Assembly (NCBI GenBank): GCA_964618895.1
Contig: CAZUDO010000130.1
Span: forward strand, 1-30,400
From: CAZUDO01 sp964618895
Lineage (GTDB): Bacteria > Desulfobacterota > Binatia > DP-6
Direction of reading: 5' to 3'
DNA: 30,400 nucleotides
Shown: one piece after another, positions 5,421-14,860 of the stretch
Layout: each line of letters starts with the position of its first letter
Numbering within the stretch: position 1 is the stretch's first letter
Notes under the pieces: generated by a model
Told to the model about the DNA's origin: nothing
The model's database searches: none
The model's input: the letters and a program-made list of their open reading frames with translations, nothing else
Translations under genes and position numbers: made by a program

Positions 5421-7823
5421 TCAGAAGTGGAGCTTGAAGCGCTCCAGGACCAGATTGATCGGATTGGACGTACTCACACTGACGTTCGGGACACACGCAC
5501 GACCTGCTCCGCAGGTGCCGGCGTTACAATCCTCGAATGGCGCAGTATTGCATTGTCCCAGACTGCACGAGCCGTTTGCGTTGCCGCTGAAATGGAGCCC
5601 GATGGGTCTGTCCGTCGCAATCCCCAGCACGAGAGAGCCGGAATCGCCGCCACACGTGAAGTTACCGTTGAAGCTGAAGTTTGGTAGCGCGGTGATGTCG
5701 ATCTGCGCCCGGAAGTCAGCCGTTCCCGCCGCATAGGCGATAGCAGGATCGGATATCCCAATGAACTGTCCACACGTCAGGCCCGTCCGGGCACCGCTCT
5801 TCTTCACGATGAGCCCGAGCGCAGGCAGCGTCGGGTTGCACCCCGCCCCAGCCGTCGTGCAGCTCCCGTCCGGACCAGCGGGGCTGTCGCAGTCCGCGTC
5901 GACATGGCAGGGCTTGCCCACGTTCGCTATGGGTGCCGTGCATTCACCATACGAGTTCGCCGGCACGAGGGGGGCTGGTACCCCGACGTCCAGAATGTCT
6001 CCGCCGTCGAGGATCGTCGCGCCACCCGAGCAGGTGTTGGCAATGGCAGCGTCGATACAGTTGACGAACCGCCTGTTCAGCCGTGAGCCGGCGGCTTTAC
6101 AGTCGGGGCCGGCGGCGCTGAAGCAGAACGGCTCGTAGTCCGCCAACGCCCCCGCGACGGGACCCGGAATCAACCCTGGAAGAATCACAGAGGGTTGCCG
6201 AATAATATCACCTATCGTTGCTTGGGGAGGGACGATGTTGCCGGTCGAGCGAGCAAAGACGTGGTTGTTGCTGAGCATGACCATCTTGTTGTCGCTGTCC
6301 CGACGCGGGAAGGAACCGAGGGTGCCGCCCGTGAACCCACACCTGCCGTCCAACGTGCCGGGGGCGCTGTCGCAGTCTGTGTTCGTCTTGCACGAGGCCT
6401 TCGCCGCCGCCTTGGCCGGCGGGGCCGAGCAAAGGTAATTCTCATTGTTCGCATCCCAGCCACCCTGCAGCGGCCGCTGCACTCCGTCGTGTTGGTTCGG
6501 GTTGCAGATGCCATTCCCTGCGCCGCCCGGGTCGTCGCAATCTGCGTTCACGTTGCAGGCGGTACCGAACACCGTCGAAGGATTGCCCGCGTTGTCGTAG
6601 AAGGGGAAGATGCAGCGCTTGCTCATGGCGGGCGGCGCCGTCACGGGCGTCTTCTCTTTGCAGAAGGTGGTGAGGGCTTCGCACGTGCACGATGCGTTGC
6701 AGACCTGGGTGGGCGGGCAATAGGTTCGGCACAGCCCGTCACCGCCCGCGTCGGTGTCACAGTCTGCGTGCATGCCCGGGCGGCACGGCATACCCACCTT
6801 CCCTTCGACGCAGGCCGCCTGCGTATCCGGCGGATCGCAGGTCTCGCCGGCCTCCAGCGTCCCGTTCCCGCACACGGGGATCTTCTCGACGGGCGTACAG
6901 AACTCCTGCCGACGGATCAGCTCCTTCGTACTCGGACCGAACTGGTCGTTCAGGTAGACCTGCACCTGACCGAACGGGACGACCGACGTCTTGTAACAGA
7001 GCAGGTGACTCGGACGATTGTCGGCCCCGGGGCGCTCGCCGTTCTTGTTGACCGGGGCGCAGAGGCGGAGTGGCTTCTTCAACGTGAACGACACCGTCCC
7101 GAACTGGTCCTGGATCGTCACGGGTTGGGCAACGAAGGGCGGCGTCCCCTTGGAGTGCCTCACCTTGTAGCACTGGTAATGGTCGATCCCGGAGGGATTC
7201 GGCGCCGGTCCGGACGGAGGCTGGAGGCTCTTCGTGCTCGGCACGAGTAGACGCTCGGGCTTGAGCACGTCCACGAACGTCGTCCCGAACATCGGGCTCA
7301 CGATCTTCTGATTGAGCACCTTGGTGAACGCGTGCCGAACCCGGTAGCCCGTGAGATGCTCGGGCGACGCCGGGATCCTCGGGTTCACGAGTGGTTGTTT
7401 GTCGGCGGGCGCGCACAGTACCTCCGGCCGCTGGACGAAGACGCCGGCCACCGATCCGAACTGGTCCTTGAGGGTGACGGTGGGGCCGCTGAAGGCGTCG
7501 CGCCGGATCTCGTAGCACTCGAAATTGCACTTGGTGTTCTGCGAGTGGGTGCAGACGAATGCCCCCCCCACGGAGCTGCAGGTGTCATCGCTCACGAAGC
7601 TGCACCGGTCTTCGGTGCATTCGTTGCCGTCGTCACAGAGGGCATCGACTGGGGCATTTGTGCAGACGAACGCGCCCTCCACGGACGTACACCGGTCGTC
7701 GGTACATGGCTGGCCGTCGTCACAATCGGCGTTGGTGGCGCATGCCACCACCGGGCTGGCGGCAGCGGCCACGAGCGCGACGGCCAGCGTGACAGAGCAA
7801 CCGACTACGATCGCCTTGCGCAT
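5421..7823 (-). CDS. Secreted modular trypsin-like serine peptidase with Cys-rich and CY-repeat modules
   Basis: The product is 800 residues. The ATG follows a perfect TAAGGAGG (7831-7838) at 7 bp. The order is signal peptide (1-27), cysteine-rich 'CDDGxxCTxDxC' modules (about 34-100), and four related units of about 50 residues (about 101-314; 'CYEIRR', 'YRVRHAF', 'CYKVRHSKG', 'CYKTS', each ending near 'FG...LC.P..K'). A further cysteine-rich linker (about 318-495) holds 'CGNGTLEAGETCD'. The C-terminal trypsin-like fold (about 496-800) carries 'LSNNHVFA' (His521), 'CIDAAIA' (Asp591) and 'CGGDSGSLVLG' (Ser728), a complete triad. The catalytic part resembles the NAL1-like bacterial and plant trypsin-fold proteins. 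The protein should be exported and disulfide-rich. Its scaffold recurs in the caspase-like protein at 22388-25081. The substrate is unknown. Confidence 0.85.
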   Translation of the reverse strand: MRKAIVVGCSVTLAVALVAAAASPVVACATNADCDDGQPCTDDRCTSVEGAFVCTNAPVDALCDDGNECTEDRCSFVSDDTCSSVGGAFVCTHSQNTKCNFECYEIRRDAFSGPTVTLKDQFGSVAGVFVQRPEVLCAPADKQPLVNPRIPASPEHLTGYRVRHAFTKVLNQKIVSPMFGTTFVDVLKPERLLVPSTKSLQPPSGPAPNPSGIDHYQCYKVRHSKGTPPFVAQPVTIQDQFGTVSFTLKKPLRLCAPVNKNGERPGADNRPSHLLCYKTSVVPFGQVQVYLNDQFGPSTKELIRRQEFCTPVEKIPVCGNGTLEAGETCDPPDTQAACVEGKVGMPCRPGMHADCDTDAGGDGLCRTYCPPTQVCNASCTCEALTTFCKEKTPVTAPPAMSKRCIFPFYDNAGNPSTVFGTACNVNADCDDPGGAGNGICNPNQHDGVQRPLQGGWDANNENYLCSAPPAKAAAKASCKTNTDCDSAPGTLDGRCGFTGGTLGSFPRRDSDNKMVMLSNNHVFARSTGNIVPPQATIGDIIRQPSVILPGLIPGPVAGALADYEPFCFSAAGPDCKAAGSRLNRRFVNCIDAAIANTCSGGATILDGGDILDVGVPAPLVPANSYGECTAPIANVGKPCHVDADCDSPAGPDGSCTTAGAGCNPTLPALGLIVKKSGARTGLTCGQFIGISDPAIAYAAGTADFRAQIDITALPNFSFNGNFTCGGDSGSLVLGIATDRPIGLHFSGNANGSCSLGQCNTAPFEDCNAGTCGAGRACVPNVSVSTSNPINLVLERFKLHF

Positions 7824-8161
7824 TTCCCGCCCTCCTTAGGAGATCACTGTCGACTACGAAAGCAGGTTCATCGCGAAACCCTCAAGCGTGTGCGCGCGAA
7901 CGGCTCGGAGCCTGCGCCAGAGGGGCGGCGTATGTCAAGCAAAATCTCTCCGGGCATCTGTGATCTGACTTGAGGATAACCCGGATGTCTACCGGGGCCG
8001 CTGTCCAGGGATCCCAAGCACAGGCTGCCACGGGATGGACGAGATGCGCCATCCCGGACCGAGCGCGGCGGAGGCCGGCCCCTCGTGCGGCCCCCGGCAC
8101 CCCCCCGGCACCCCGCCCGTGTTCGCCGCCGTACGCTCGTGCTAAGCCAAGTCACTCTCCC
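7824..8161. other. Divergent intergenic region between the secreted peptidase and addB
   Basis: This 338-bp gap holds the 5' regions of two divergent genes. On the minus side are the strong ribosome site at 7831-7838 and a TTGACA hexamer at 7933-7938 that could be a -35 box, but I see no convincing -10 at 16-18 bp. A perfect 8-bp hairpin stem (8031-8038 with 8049-8056, loop 10) lies on the addB side. The last 65 bp are the part shared with the duplicate at 3357-3420. No gene is apparent. Confidence 0.6.
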
Positions 8162-11100
8162 GTGTCCGCTTCACGCACCCTCCTCGTCGCCCCCGACGCC
8201 GCCGTGCGCCTCGCGGCGGCGACCGAGTGGCTCGCCGCGCAGCCCGCCGACGCCGAGGTGCTGCTCATCGGCCCGACCTGGGAAGCCGCCGACGATCTGG
8301 CGCGCGGCGCCGTCGGCTCCGGACGCGCGCGCTTCGGCACCACACGCACGACCCTCGACCGCCTGGCCGCGCAGCTCGCGCGGGCGACGCTGGTCGGCAC
8401 CGGGCGCGCGCCCGCCACGGCGCTCTCGCTGGCGGCGGTGGTGGCGCGTGCGACCCATCGGCTGCGCGCGACGCTCGGTTATTTCGCGCCGGTCACCGAC
8501 CGCCCAGGCTTTCCGCTGGCGGTGGCGCGCACGCTCGCCGAGCTGCGCATGAACGGCATCGGCGGCGCGACGCTCGCGCCCCTGCCCCACGGCGGCCCGG
8601 AGCTGACCACCCTGGCCGACGGGCTCGCGGCCGAGCTGGTCGCCGCCGGACTCGCCGATCGCGCCGACGTATTCACCGCCGCCATCGCCGCGGCCGCGGC
8701 CGACCCGTCGCCCCATCCGGTGGGGCTCCCACTGCTGGTGCTCGACCTCGGCCTGGCCACCCGGCGCGAGGCGGAGCTGCTGGCGGCCCTCGTCCACCGC
8801 GCCCCCGCCGTGCTGGCGACCGCCCCCGCCGGCGATACCAGCACGATCGCGCGCCTGGAGGACGCGCTCGGATGCCGTGCCCGGGCGCCACGGCGGACGC
8901 GGCGGGCGGCCACCGCGCTCAGCAACCTCCAGACCCATCTGTTCGAGGACTCGACCCCGACGCGCACCCCGCCCGACGAGACCGTCGTCCTCACCTCCTG
9001 GCCGGGCGAGGCGCGCGAATGCGTCGAGATCGCCCGGCGCATCCAGGCCGCGGCGGCGGGCGGCGTCCCGTTCGACCGCATGGCCGTCTTTCTGCGCTCA
9101 CCGGTCGAGTACCGGCCGCATCTGGAAGAAGCCTTCCGGCGGGCCGACATTCCCGCCTTCTTCGCGCGCGGCACGAGCCGCCCGGACCCGGCCGGCCGCG
9201 CCCTGCTGGCGCTGCTCGCGTGCGCAGCCGAGAAGCTCTCCGCGCGCCGGTTTGCGGAGTACGTCTCGCTGGCGCAGGTGCCGGATCCGGAGGCCCCGCC
9301 CGACCCCGATCGCGGCTGGCGTCCGCCCGACGACGACCTGCTGGCGGCGCCCGCCGACGAGCCGCCGCCGGAGCCCGTCGACGCGACCGTCCCCAACCCT
9401 GACACCGCCGCCGTCGTGGCCGGCACGCTGCACGCGCCCTGGCGGTGGGAGCGCCTGCTGGTCGACGCCGCCGTCATCGGCGGCGCGGAGCGCTGGCGGC
9501 GACGACTCGACGGGCTCGACGAGGAGCTGCGAAAGAAACGCGCCACCCTCGACGACGACGAGGAGGCGCGCGCCGCCGCTCTCGACCGCCAGCGCCGGGA
9601 CCTGGCCCACCTGCGCACCTGTGCCCTGCCGCTGATCGACCGGCTGGCCACACTCCCCAGGCAGGCGACGTGGGGCGACTGGCTCGAGCACCTGCGCGCG
9701 CTCGCCGGTGCGGCGCTGTGCGAGCCGACGACGGTGCTGGAGACGCTCGCCGAGCTCCAGCCGATGGCGCCGGTCGGGCCGGTCGACCTGGACGAGGTGC
9801 AGGTGGTGCTCGGCCCGCGCCTCCGCGAGCTGACCGTCCGGCCCAGCCGGCGCCGCTACGGCGCCGTATTCGTCGCGCCGGTCGAAGCGGCGCGCGGGCT
9901 CGCCTTCGATGTGGTGTTCGTCCCCGGGCTCGCCGAGAAGCTCTTCCCGCGGAAGATCGTCGAAGACCCGATCCTGCTCGACGCCCAGCGCCGCGCCCTC
10001 GGCGGCACCGACCTCCGCACCCAGCCGGCGCGCGTGGCGGCCGAGCGGCTCGCCCTCCGCCTCGCCGTCGGCGCGGCGCGGACCGGCGTCTTCCTCTCCT
10101 ACCCGCGCCTCGATGTGGAGCAGGCGCGGGCGCGCGTGCCGTCCTTCTACGGCCTCGAGGCGCTGCGCGCGGCCGAGGGCGAGCTACCCGGGTTCGCCGA
10201 CCTCGGCGCACGCGCCGAGGCAAGCGCCGGCGGGCGCCTCGGCTGGCCCGCGCCGGCCAGCCCGGGCGACGCCATCGACGAGGCCGAGTACGACCTGGCG
10301 CTGCTCGCCCCGCTGCTCGACGCCGATCCCGACACTACCGCCGGCACCGCGACGTACCTGCTCACGGCCAACCCGCATCTCGCCCGGGCGCTCCGGGCAC
10401 GGGCGCGACGCTGGCTCCGGCGCTGGACGCCAGCCGACGGCCTGGTCGATCCCGACCCGCTCGCCCGCGCCGCGCTCGCCCGCCACCAGCTCGCCACACG
10501 CGCCTTCTCGCCCACTGCCCTGCAACACTTCGCCGCCTGCCCGTACCGCTTCTTCCTGCAGGCCGTGCATCGCCTGGCGCCGCGCGAGGACGCGGTCGCC
10601 ATCGAGGTCCTCGACCCGCTGACGCGCGGCGCGCTGGTACACGACGTGCAGTTCGAGGCGCTGACCCGCCTGAAGGCCGACGGCCTCCTGCCGGTGCGCC
10701 CGGCCACCCTCGAGCGTGCCCTCGCCGCCGTCGACGCCACCCTCGAGAAGGTCGCCTCGGAGTACCGCGAGCAGCTCGCGCCCGCCATTCCGCGCGTGTG
10801 GGAGGACGGCATCGGCACGGTGCGCGCCGACCTGCGCGAGTGGCTCCGGCGCAGCGCCGACGAGACCGACGGCTGGGTGCCGCAGCATTTCGAGCTGGCC
10901 TTCGGCCTGGCCGATCGCGACCGCCCCAACGCCGACCCGGCGAGCGTGGACGACCCGGTGGCGGTGCTGGACGGCACGCTCCACCTGCGCGGCGCGATCG
11001 ACCTGGTGGAGCGCCATCCGCGCGGCGCGCTCCGGGTCACCGACCACAAGACCGGCAAGGCGCGTACGGCGGAGGATGTCGTGACCGGCGGCGGACAGGT

Positions 11101-11425
11101 GCTGCAGCCGCTCCTGTACGCGCTCGTCTGCGAGCAGCTCCTGCCCGAGCCGGTCGAGACCGGGCGGCTCTACTACTGTACCGCCGACGGCGGCTACCAG
11201 GAGCGCGTCGTCCCGCTCGACGCCTCCACGCGTACGGCGATCCGTACGGTCGCAGAGGTGGTCGGCGGCGCGCTCGGCGCCGGCTTCCTCCCGGCCGCGC
11301 CGGCCAAGGGGGCGTGTCAGTGGTGCGACTACCGCCCCGTGTGCGGCCCGTACGAGGAGCAACGCACCGGCCGGAAGCCGCCCGAGCGGCTGGCGGACCT
11401 CTTCCGCCTGCGGAGCCTGCCGTGA
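8162..11425 (+). CDS. addB: AddB-like PD-(D/E)XK nuclease/inactive-helicase subunit
   Basis: The product is 1087 residues. GTG 8162 is the start because it and the coding phase are conserved in the truncated copy at 3420. The middle holds a UvrD-like C-terminal region with 'VPGLAEKLFPRKIVEDPILLD' (about 586-607). The C-terminal nuclease has 'FAACPYRFFLQ', 'DHKTGKA' (about 960-966) and 'CQWCDYRPVC'. Cys793, Cys1052, Cys1055 and Cys1061 form the AddB-type 4Fe-4S cluster, and the Asp-x-Lys of DHKTG is the nuclease motif. I see no Walker A motif near the N terminus, so the helicase half is probably not an ATPase here. With AddA it should form a RecBCD-like helicase-nuclease that resects double-strand breaks. 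The stop overlaps the addA start (GTGA). Confidence 0.9.
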   Translation: MSASRTLLVAPDAAVRLAAATEWLAAQPADAEVLLIGPTWEAADDLARGAVGSGRARFGTTRTTLDRLAAQLARATLVGTGRAPATALSLAAVVARATHRLRATLGYFAPVTDRPGFPLAVARTLAELRMNGIGGATLAPLPHGGPELTTLADGLAAELVAAGLADRADVFTAAIAAAAADPSPHPVGLPLLVLDLGLATRREAELLAALVHRAPAVLATAPAGDTSTIARLEDALGCRARAPRRTRRAATALSNLQTHLFEDSTPTRTPPDETVVLTSWPGEARECVEIARRIQAAAAGGVPFDRMAVFLRSPVEYRPHLEEAFRRADIPAFFARGTSRPDPAGRALLALLACAAEKLSARRFAEYVSLAQVPDPEAPPDPDRGWRPPDDDLLAAPADEPPPEPVDATVPNPDTAAVVAGTLHAPWRWERLLVDAAVIGGAERWRRRLDGLDEELRKKRATLDDDEEARAAALDRQRRDLAHLRTCALPLIDRLATLPRQATWGDWLEHLRALAGAALCEPTTVLETLAELQPMAPVGPVDLDEVQVVLGPRLRELTVRPSRRRYGAVFVAPVEAARGLAFDVVFVPGLAEKLFPRKIVEDPILLDAQRRALGGTDLRTQPARVAAERLALRLAVGAARTGVFLSYPRLDVEQARARVPSFYGLEALRAAEGELPGFADLGARAEASAGGRLGWPAPASPGDAIDEAEYDLALLAPLLDADPDTTAGTATYLLTANPHLARALRARARRWLRRWTPADGLVDPDPLARAALARHQLATRAFSPTALQHFAACPYRFFLQAVHRLAPREDAVAIEVLDPLTRGALVHDVQFEALTRLKADGLLPVRPATLERALAAVDATLEKVASEYREQLAPAIPRVWEDGIGTVRADLREWLRRSADETDGWVPQHFELAFGLADRDRPNADPASVDDPVAVLDGTLHLRGAIDLVERHPRGALRVTDHKTGKARTAEDVVTGGGQVLQPLLYALVCEQLLPEPVETGRLYYCTADGGYQERVVPLDASTRTAIRTVAEVVGGALGAGFLPAAPAKGACQWCDYRPVCGPYEEQRTGRKPPERLADLFRLRSLP

Positions 11426-14400
11426 GCGCCCCGCTGGCCGACCAGGACGTCCGCGACCGCATCCGCGGCGACCTGACCGCCACGCTGGTGGTCGAGGCCG
11501 CGGCCGGCACGGGCAAGACGAGCGAGCTGGTGCGGCGCATGGTGGCCGCGCTCGCAGGCGGCCACGCGCGCCTCGACCGCATGGTGGCGCTCACCTTCAC
11601 CGAGGCCGCCGCCGGCGAGCTGAAGCTCCGCCTGCGCACCGCCATCGAAGAGCGCCGCCAGGATCCCGCCTGCCCGGCCGCCGTGCGCGCGCGCCTGACC
11701 GACGCGCTGCCGCAGCTCGAGGAGGCGCGCATCGGCACCATCCACTCCTTCTGCGCCGACCTGCTGCGCGAGCGCCCGGTCGAGGCCAAGGTCGACCCGC
11801 TGTTCGAGGTCGCGCCCGAGGACGTCGCGCGGGCCCTCTTCGACCGCGCCTTCGACCGCTGGTTCGAGGCCCAGCTGGCGGCGCCGGGCGAGGCCGTGCG
11901 ACGCGTGCTCCGCCGGCGCGGGGGCGCCGAGGGGCCACGCGGCATGCTGCGCACGGCCGCGGGCGAGCTGAGCGAGCGGCGGGATTTCGACACCCCCTGG
12001 CGACACGACCCCGCCTTCGCCCGCGACGCCGAGATCGACGCGCTGCTCGCCGACATGGCGGCCCTGGCCACACGCGCGGCGGGCGGGGATGCGGCCGACT
12101 GGTTCGTCAAGTCGCTCGCGCGCCTCGGCACCTTCGTCGACGACATCCACCGCCGCGAAGCCGTCCGCGGACGCGACCACGACGGGCTCGAAGCCGAACT
12201 GCTGATCCACAGCCGTGAGAAGCATTGGGGCTGGGCCGGCTTCCGCTCGGCGCCGCCAGGGTTTTCCAAGGCCGAGCTGCGCGCCGCCCGCGACGCGCTG
12301 CGCGCCCGGCTGCGCGCCTTCCTCGATCGGGCCGGCGCCGATCTGGCGCCGCGGCTCCGCGACGAGCTGTGGCCGGTCGTGGAGCGCTACGAGGAGTTGA
12401 AGCGGCAGGCAGGACGCCTGGACTTTCTCGACCTGCTCATCCGCGCCCGCGACCTGGTGCGCGACGACGACGCCGTGCGTGCCGAACTGCAGGAACGCTT
12501 TTCGCATCTGTTCGTCGACGAGTTCCAGGACACCGACCCGCTGCAGGCGGAGCTCCTCCTCCTGCTGGCCGCCGACGATCCGGCCGAGCGCGACTGGACG
12601 CGCGTCCGCCCGCGTCCCGGGAAGCTCTTCCTGGTCGGCGACCCGAAGCAGTCCATCTACCGCTTCCGGCGCGCCGACGTGGCCCTGTACGAGGCCGTGA
12701 AGCGCCAGCTGGTCGCGACCGGCGTCGCCGCGGTCGCGCTCACGGTGAGCTTCCGCTCGGTGCCCGCCATCCAGGAGGCCGTCAACGCCGCCTTCGCGCC
12801 GCGTATGGACGGCGCATCCGCCGGCCAGGCATCGTACGTGCCACTGGCGCCGTATCGCCCGCCGACCGACACCCAGCCGGCGGTGATCGCCCTGCCCGTC
12901 CCCGCCCCCTACGGCGACTTCGGCACCATCGTCGACTGGCGCATCGACGAGTCCCTGCCGGCCGCGGTGGCGGCGTTCGTCGACTGGCTGGTGCACGAGA
13001 GCGGCTGGACGGTGGCCGAGCGCACGGAAGCCCCCGGCGCCGAGGTGCGCGTGCCCATCGCCGCCCGGCACGTCTGCCTGCTCTTCCGCCGCTTCCGGTC
13101 GTGGAACCGCGACGTGACCCGGCCGTACGTGCGGGCGCTCGAAGCCCGGCACCTGCCCCATCTGCTGGTGGGCGGCAGCTCGTTCCACGTGCGCGAGGAG
13201 GTGGCGGCGATCCGGAACGCGCTCGCGGCCATCGAGCGTCCCGACGACCAGCTCATGGTGTTCGCCACCCTGCGCGGCCCGCTCCTGGCCTTCGACGACG
13301 GCGCGCTGCTGGCGTACCGCGACCGGATCGGCGGGCTGCACCCGTTCCGCCCCGTGCCCGACGACCTGCCAGCTCCGCTGGCCGAGGTGGCGGCGGCGCT
13401 CGCCGTGCTGCGCGACCTGCACCGGGGCCGGAACCGCCGCCCGATCGCCGACACCATCGGGCGCCTCCTGGCCGCCACGCGCGCGCACGCCGGGCTCGCC
13501 ATCTGGCCGACCGGCGAGCAGGCGCTCGCCAACGTGACCCGGCTGCTCGACCTCGCCCGGCGCGCCGAGCGTGGCAGCGTGCTCTCCTTCCGCGCCTTCG
13601 TCGAGCGCCTGGAAGAGCAGGCCGAACGCGGCGAAGGGAGCGACGCCCCGCTGGTCGAGGAAGGCACCGACGGCGTCCGCATCATGACCGTCCACCGCGC
13701 CAAGGGGCTCGAGTTCCCGGTCGTCATCCTGGCCGATCTGTCCGCCAACGAGACCCCGAGCGAGCCCATGCGCTGGGTCGACCCGGCCCGCCGGCTGTGC
13801 GCGCAGCGCCTGGCCGGCTGCTCGCCGCCCGAGCTGCTCGAGCACGCCGACGACGAGCTCGCGCGCGAGCGCGAGGAGGCCACGCGGCTGTTGTACGTGG
13901 CGGCGACGCGGGCACGCGACCTGCTGGTCGTCTCCACCCTCGCCGACGAGCGCCGCGCGGGTTGGCTGGCCGCGCTCCATCCGGCACTCTACCCGCCGCC
14001 CGGCCATGGACCGGAGACACGCCGGGCCCCGGGCTGTCCCGAGGTCGGCACCGATGCGGTCATCGACCGGCCGGCGAAGGCGCGCGTCAGCACCCCGGTC
14101 GCGCCCGGACTGCACCGGCCCGAGGCGGGTGCGCACCGGGTCGTCTGGTGGGATCCCCATCTGCTCCGCCTCGACGTGCAGGAGTCGGTCGGGCTCCGCC
14201 AGCAGAAGCTGCTCGAGGCCGACGAGAGCGGCGTGCGCCGCGACGAAAGCGTCCGCGCCCACGACACCTGGCAGGCCGAGCGCGCACGCGTGCGCACCGA
14301 CGCCGGCACCCCCGCCCTGCGGGTCGTCACCGCCACCGAGCACGCCGCCGCCACACCGGACATCGCCGCGACGCCGGACATCGCCGTCGAGACCACCGCC

Positions 14401-14856
14401 CCCGACGGCGGGCGCCCGCACGGCAAGCGCTTCGGCACCCTCGTGCATGCCGTGCTGGCCACCGTCGACCTCGACGCCGACGCCGCCGGCGTGCGCGCCG
14501 CCGCCGCGCTGCAGGGCCGCATCGTCGGCGCGCCGGCCGAAGAGGTCGACGCGGCGATCGAAACCGTCGGCCGTGCCCTCGCGCATCCGCTGCTCCGCCA
14601 GGCCGCCACCGCGGCCCGTGCCGGCCGCTGCCGCCGCGAAGCGCCGGTCACATGGCACCAGGACGGGGGCGAGCTGGTCGAGGGCGTGATCGACGCCGCC
14701 TTCCTCGACGGCGACACCTGGACCGTCATCGACTTCAAGACCGACGTAGAGATCGGGGGGCGACTCGACGAGTACCGCCGGCAGGTGGCGCTCTACGTGG
14801 ACGCCGTCGCCCGTGCGACCGGCACGCGGGCGCGCGGTGTCGTGTTGCGGGTGTGA
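11422..14856 (+). CDS. addA: AddA-like ATP-dependent helicase/nuclease subunit
   Basis: The product is 1144 residues from the GTG at 11422, which overlaps the addB stop by four bases and implies coupled translation. All UvrD/SF1A motifs are present. They are 'EAAAGTGKT' (Walker A, Lys32), 'ALTFTEAAAGEL', 'IGTIHSFC', 'FVDEFQDTDPLQ' (Walker B, about 364-375), 'LFLVGDPKQSIYRFRRAD', 'LTVSFRS', 'IMTVHRAKGLEFPVV' (about 754-768) and 'LLYVAATRARDLLVV'. A C-terminal PD-(D/E)XK nuclease follows with 'FGTLVHAVL' (about 1004-1012), 'EGVIDAAF' (Asp1091) and 'VIDFKTD' (Asp1104, Lys1106). It is the motor and second nuclease of the AddAB complex in recombinational repair and possibly phage DNA degradation. 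The stop lies 4 bp from the stop of a convergent gene. Confidence 0.94.
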   Translation: MSAPLADQDVRDRIRGDLTATLVVEAAAGTGKTSELVRRMVAALAGGHARLDRMVALTFTEAAAGELKLRLRTAIEERRQDPACPAAVRARLTDALPQLEEARIGTIHSFCADLLRERPVEAKVDPLFEVAPEDVARALFDRAFDRWFEAQLAAPGEAVRRVLRRRGGAEGPRGMLRTAAGELSERRDFDTPWRHDPAFARDAEIDALLADMAALATRAAGGDAADWFVKSLARLGTFVDDIHRREAVRGRDHDGLEAELLIHSREKHWGWAGFRSAPPGFSKAELRAARDALRARLRAFLDRAGADLAPRLRDELWPVVERYEELKRQAGRLDFLDLLIRARDLVRDDDAVRAELQERFSHLFVDEFQDTDPLQAELLLLLAADDPAERDWTRVRPRPGKLFLVGDPKQSIYRFRRADVALYEAVKRQLVATGVAAVALTVSFRSVPAIQEAVNAAFAPRMDGASAGQASYVPLAPYRPPTDTQPAVIALPVPAPYGDFGTIVDWRIDESLPAAVAAFVDWLVHESGWTVAERTEAPGAEVRVPIAARHVCLLFRRFRSWNRDVTRPYVRALEARHLPHLLVGGSSFHVREEVAAIRNALAAIERPDDQLMVFATLRGPLLAFDDGALLAYRDRIGGLHPFRPVPDDLPAPLAEVAAALAVLRDLHRGRNRRPIADTIGRLLAATRAHAGLAIWPTGEQALANVTRLLDLARRAERGSVLSFRAFVERLEEQAERGEGSDAPLVEEGTDGVRIMTVHRAKGLEFPVVILADLSANETPSEPMRWVDPARRLCAQRLAGCSPPELLEHADDELAREREEATRLLYVAATRARDLLVVSTLADERRAGWLAALHPALYPPPGHGPETRRAPGCPEVGTDAVIDRPAKARVSTPVAPGLHRPEAGAHRVVWWDPHLLRLDVQESVGLRQQKLLEADESGVRRDESVRAHDTWQAERARVRTDAGTPALRVVTATEHAAATPDIAATPDIAVETTAPDGGRPHGKRFGTLVHAVLATVDLDADAAGVRAAAALQGRIVGAPAEEVDAAIETVGRALAHPLLRQAATAARAGRCRREAPVTWHQDGGELVEGVIDAAFLDGDTWTVIDFKTDVEIGGRLDEYRRQVALYVDAVARATGTRARGVVLRV

Positions 14857-14860
14857 CGCC

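Noticed and set aside
6560..6620. Fibronectin type II-like module in the trypsin-like protein ('CIFPFYD' near residue 404)
   Set aside because: Only the first few residues resemble that module; the later aromatic and cysteine pattern does not fit.
11329..14658. Minus-strand open frame of 1109 codons antisense to addA
   Set aside because: It is a GC-rich shadow: no recognisable motif, Arg/Gly/Ala-rich composition, and the opposite strand holds a complete helicase-nuclease.
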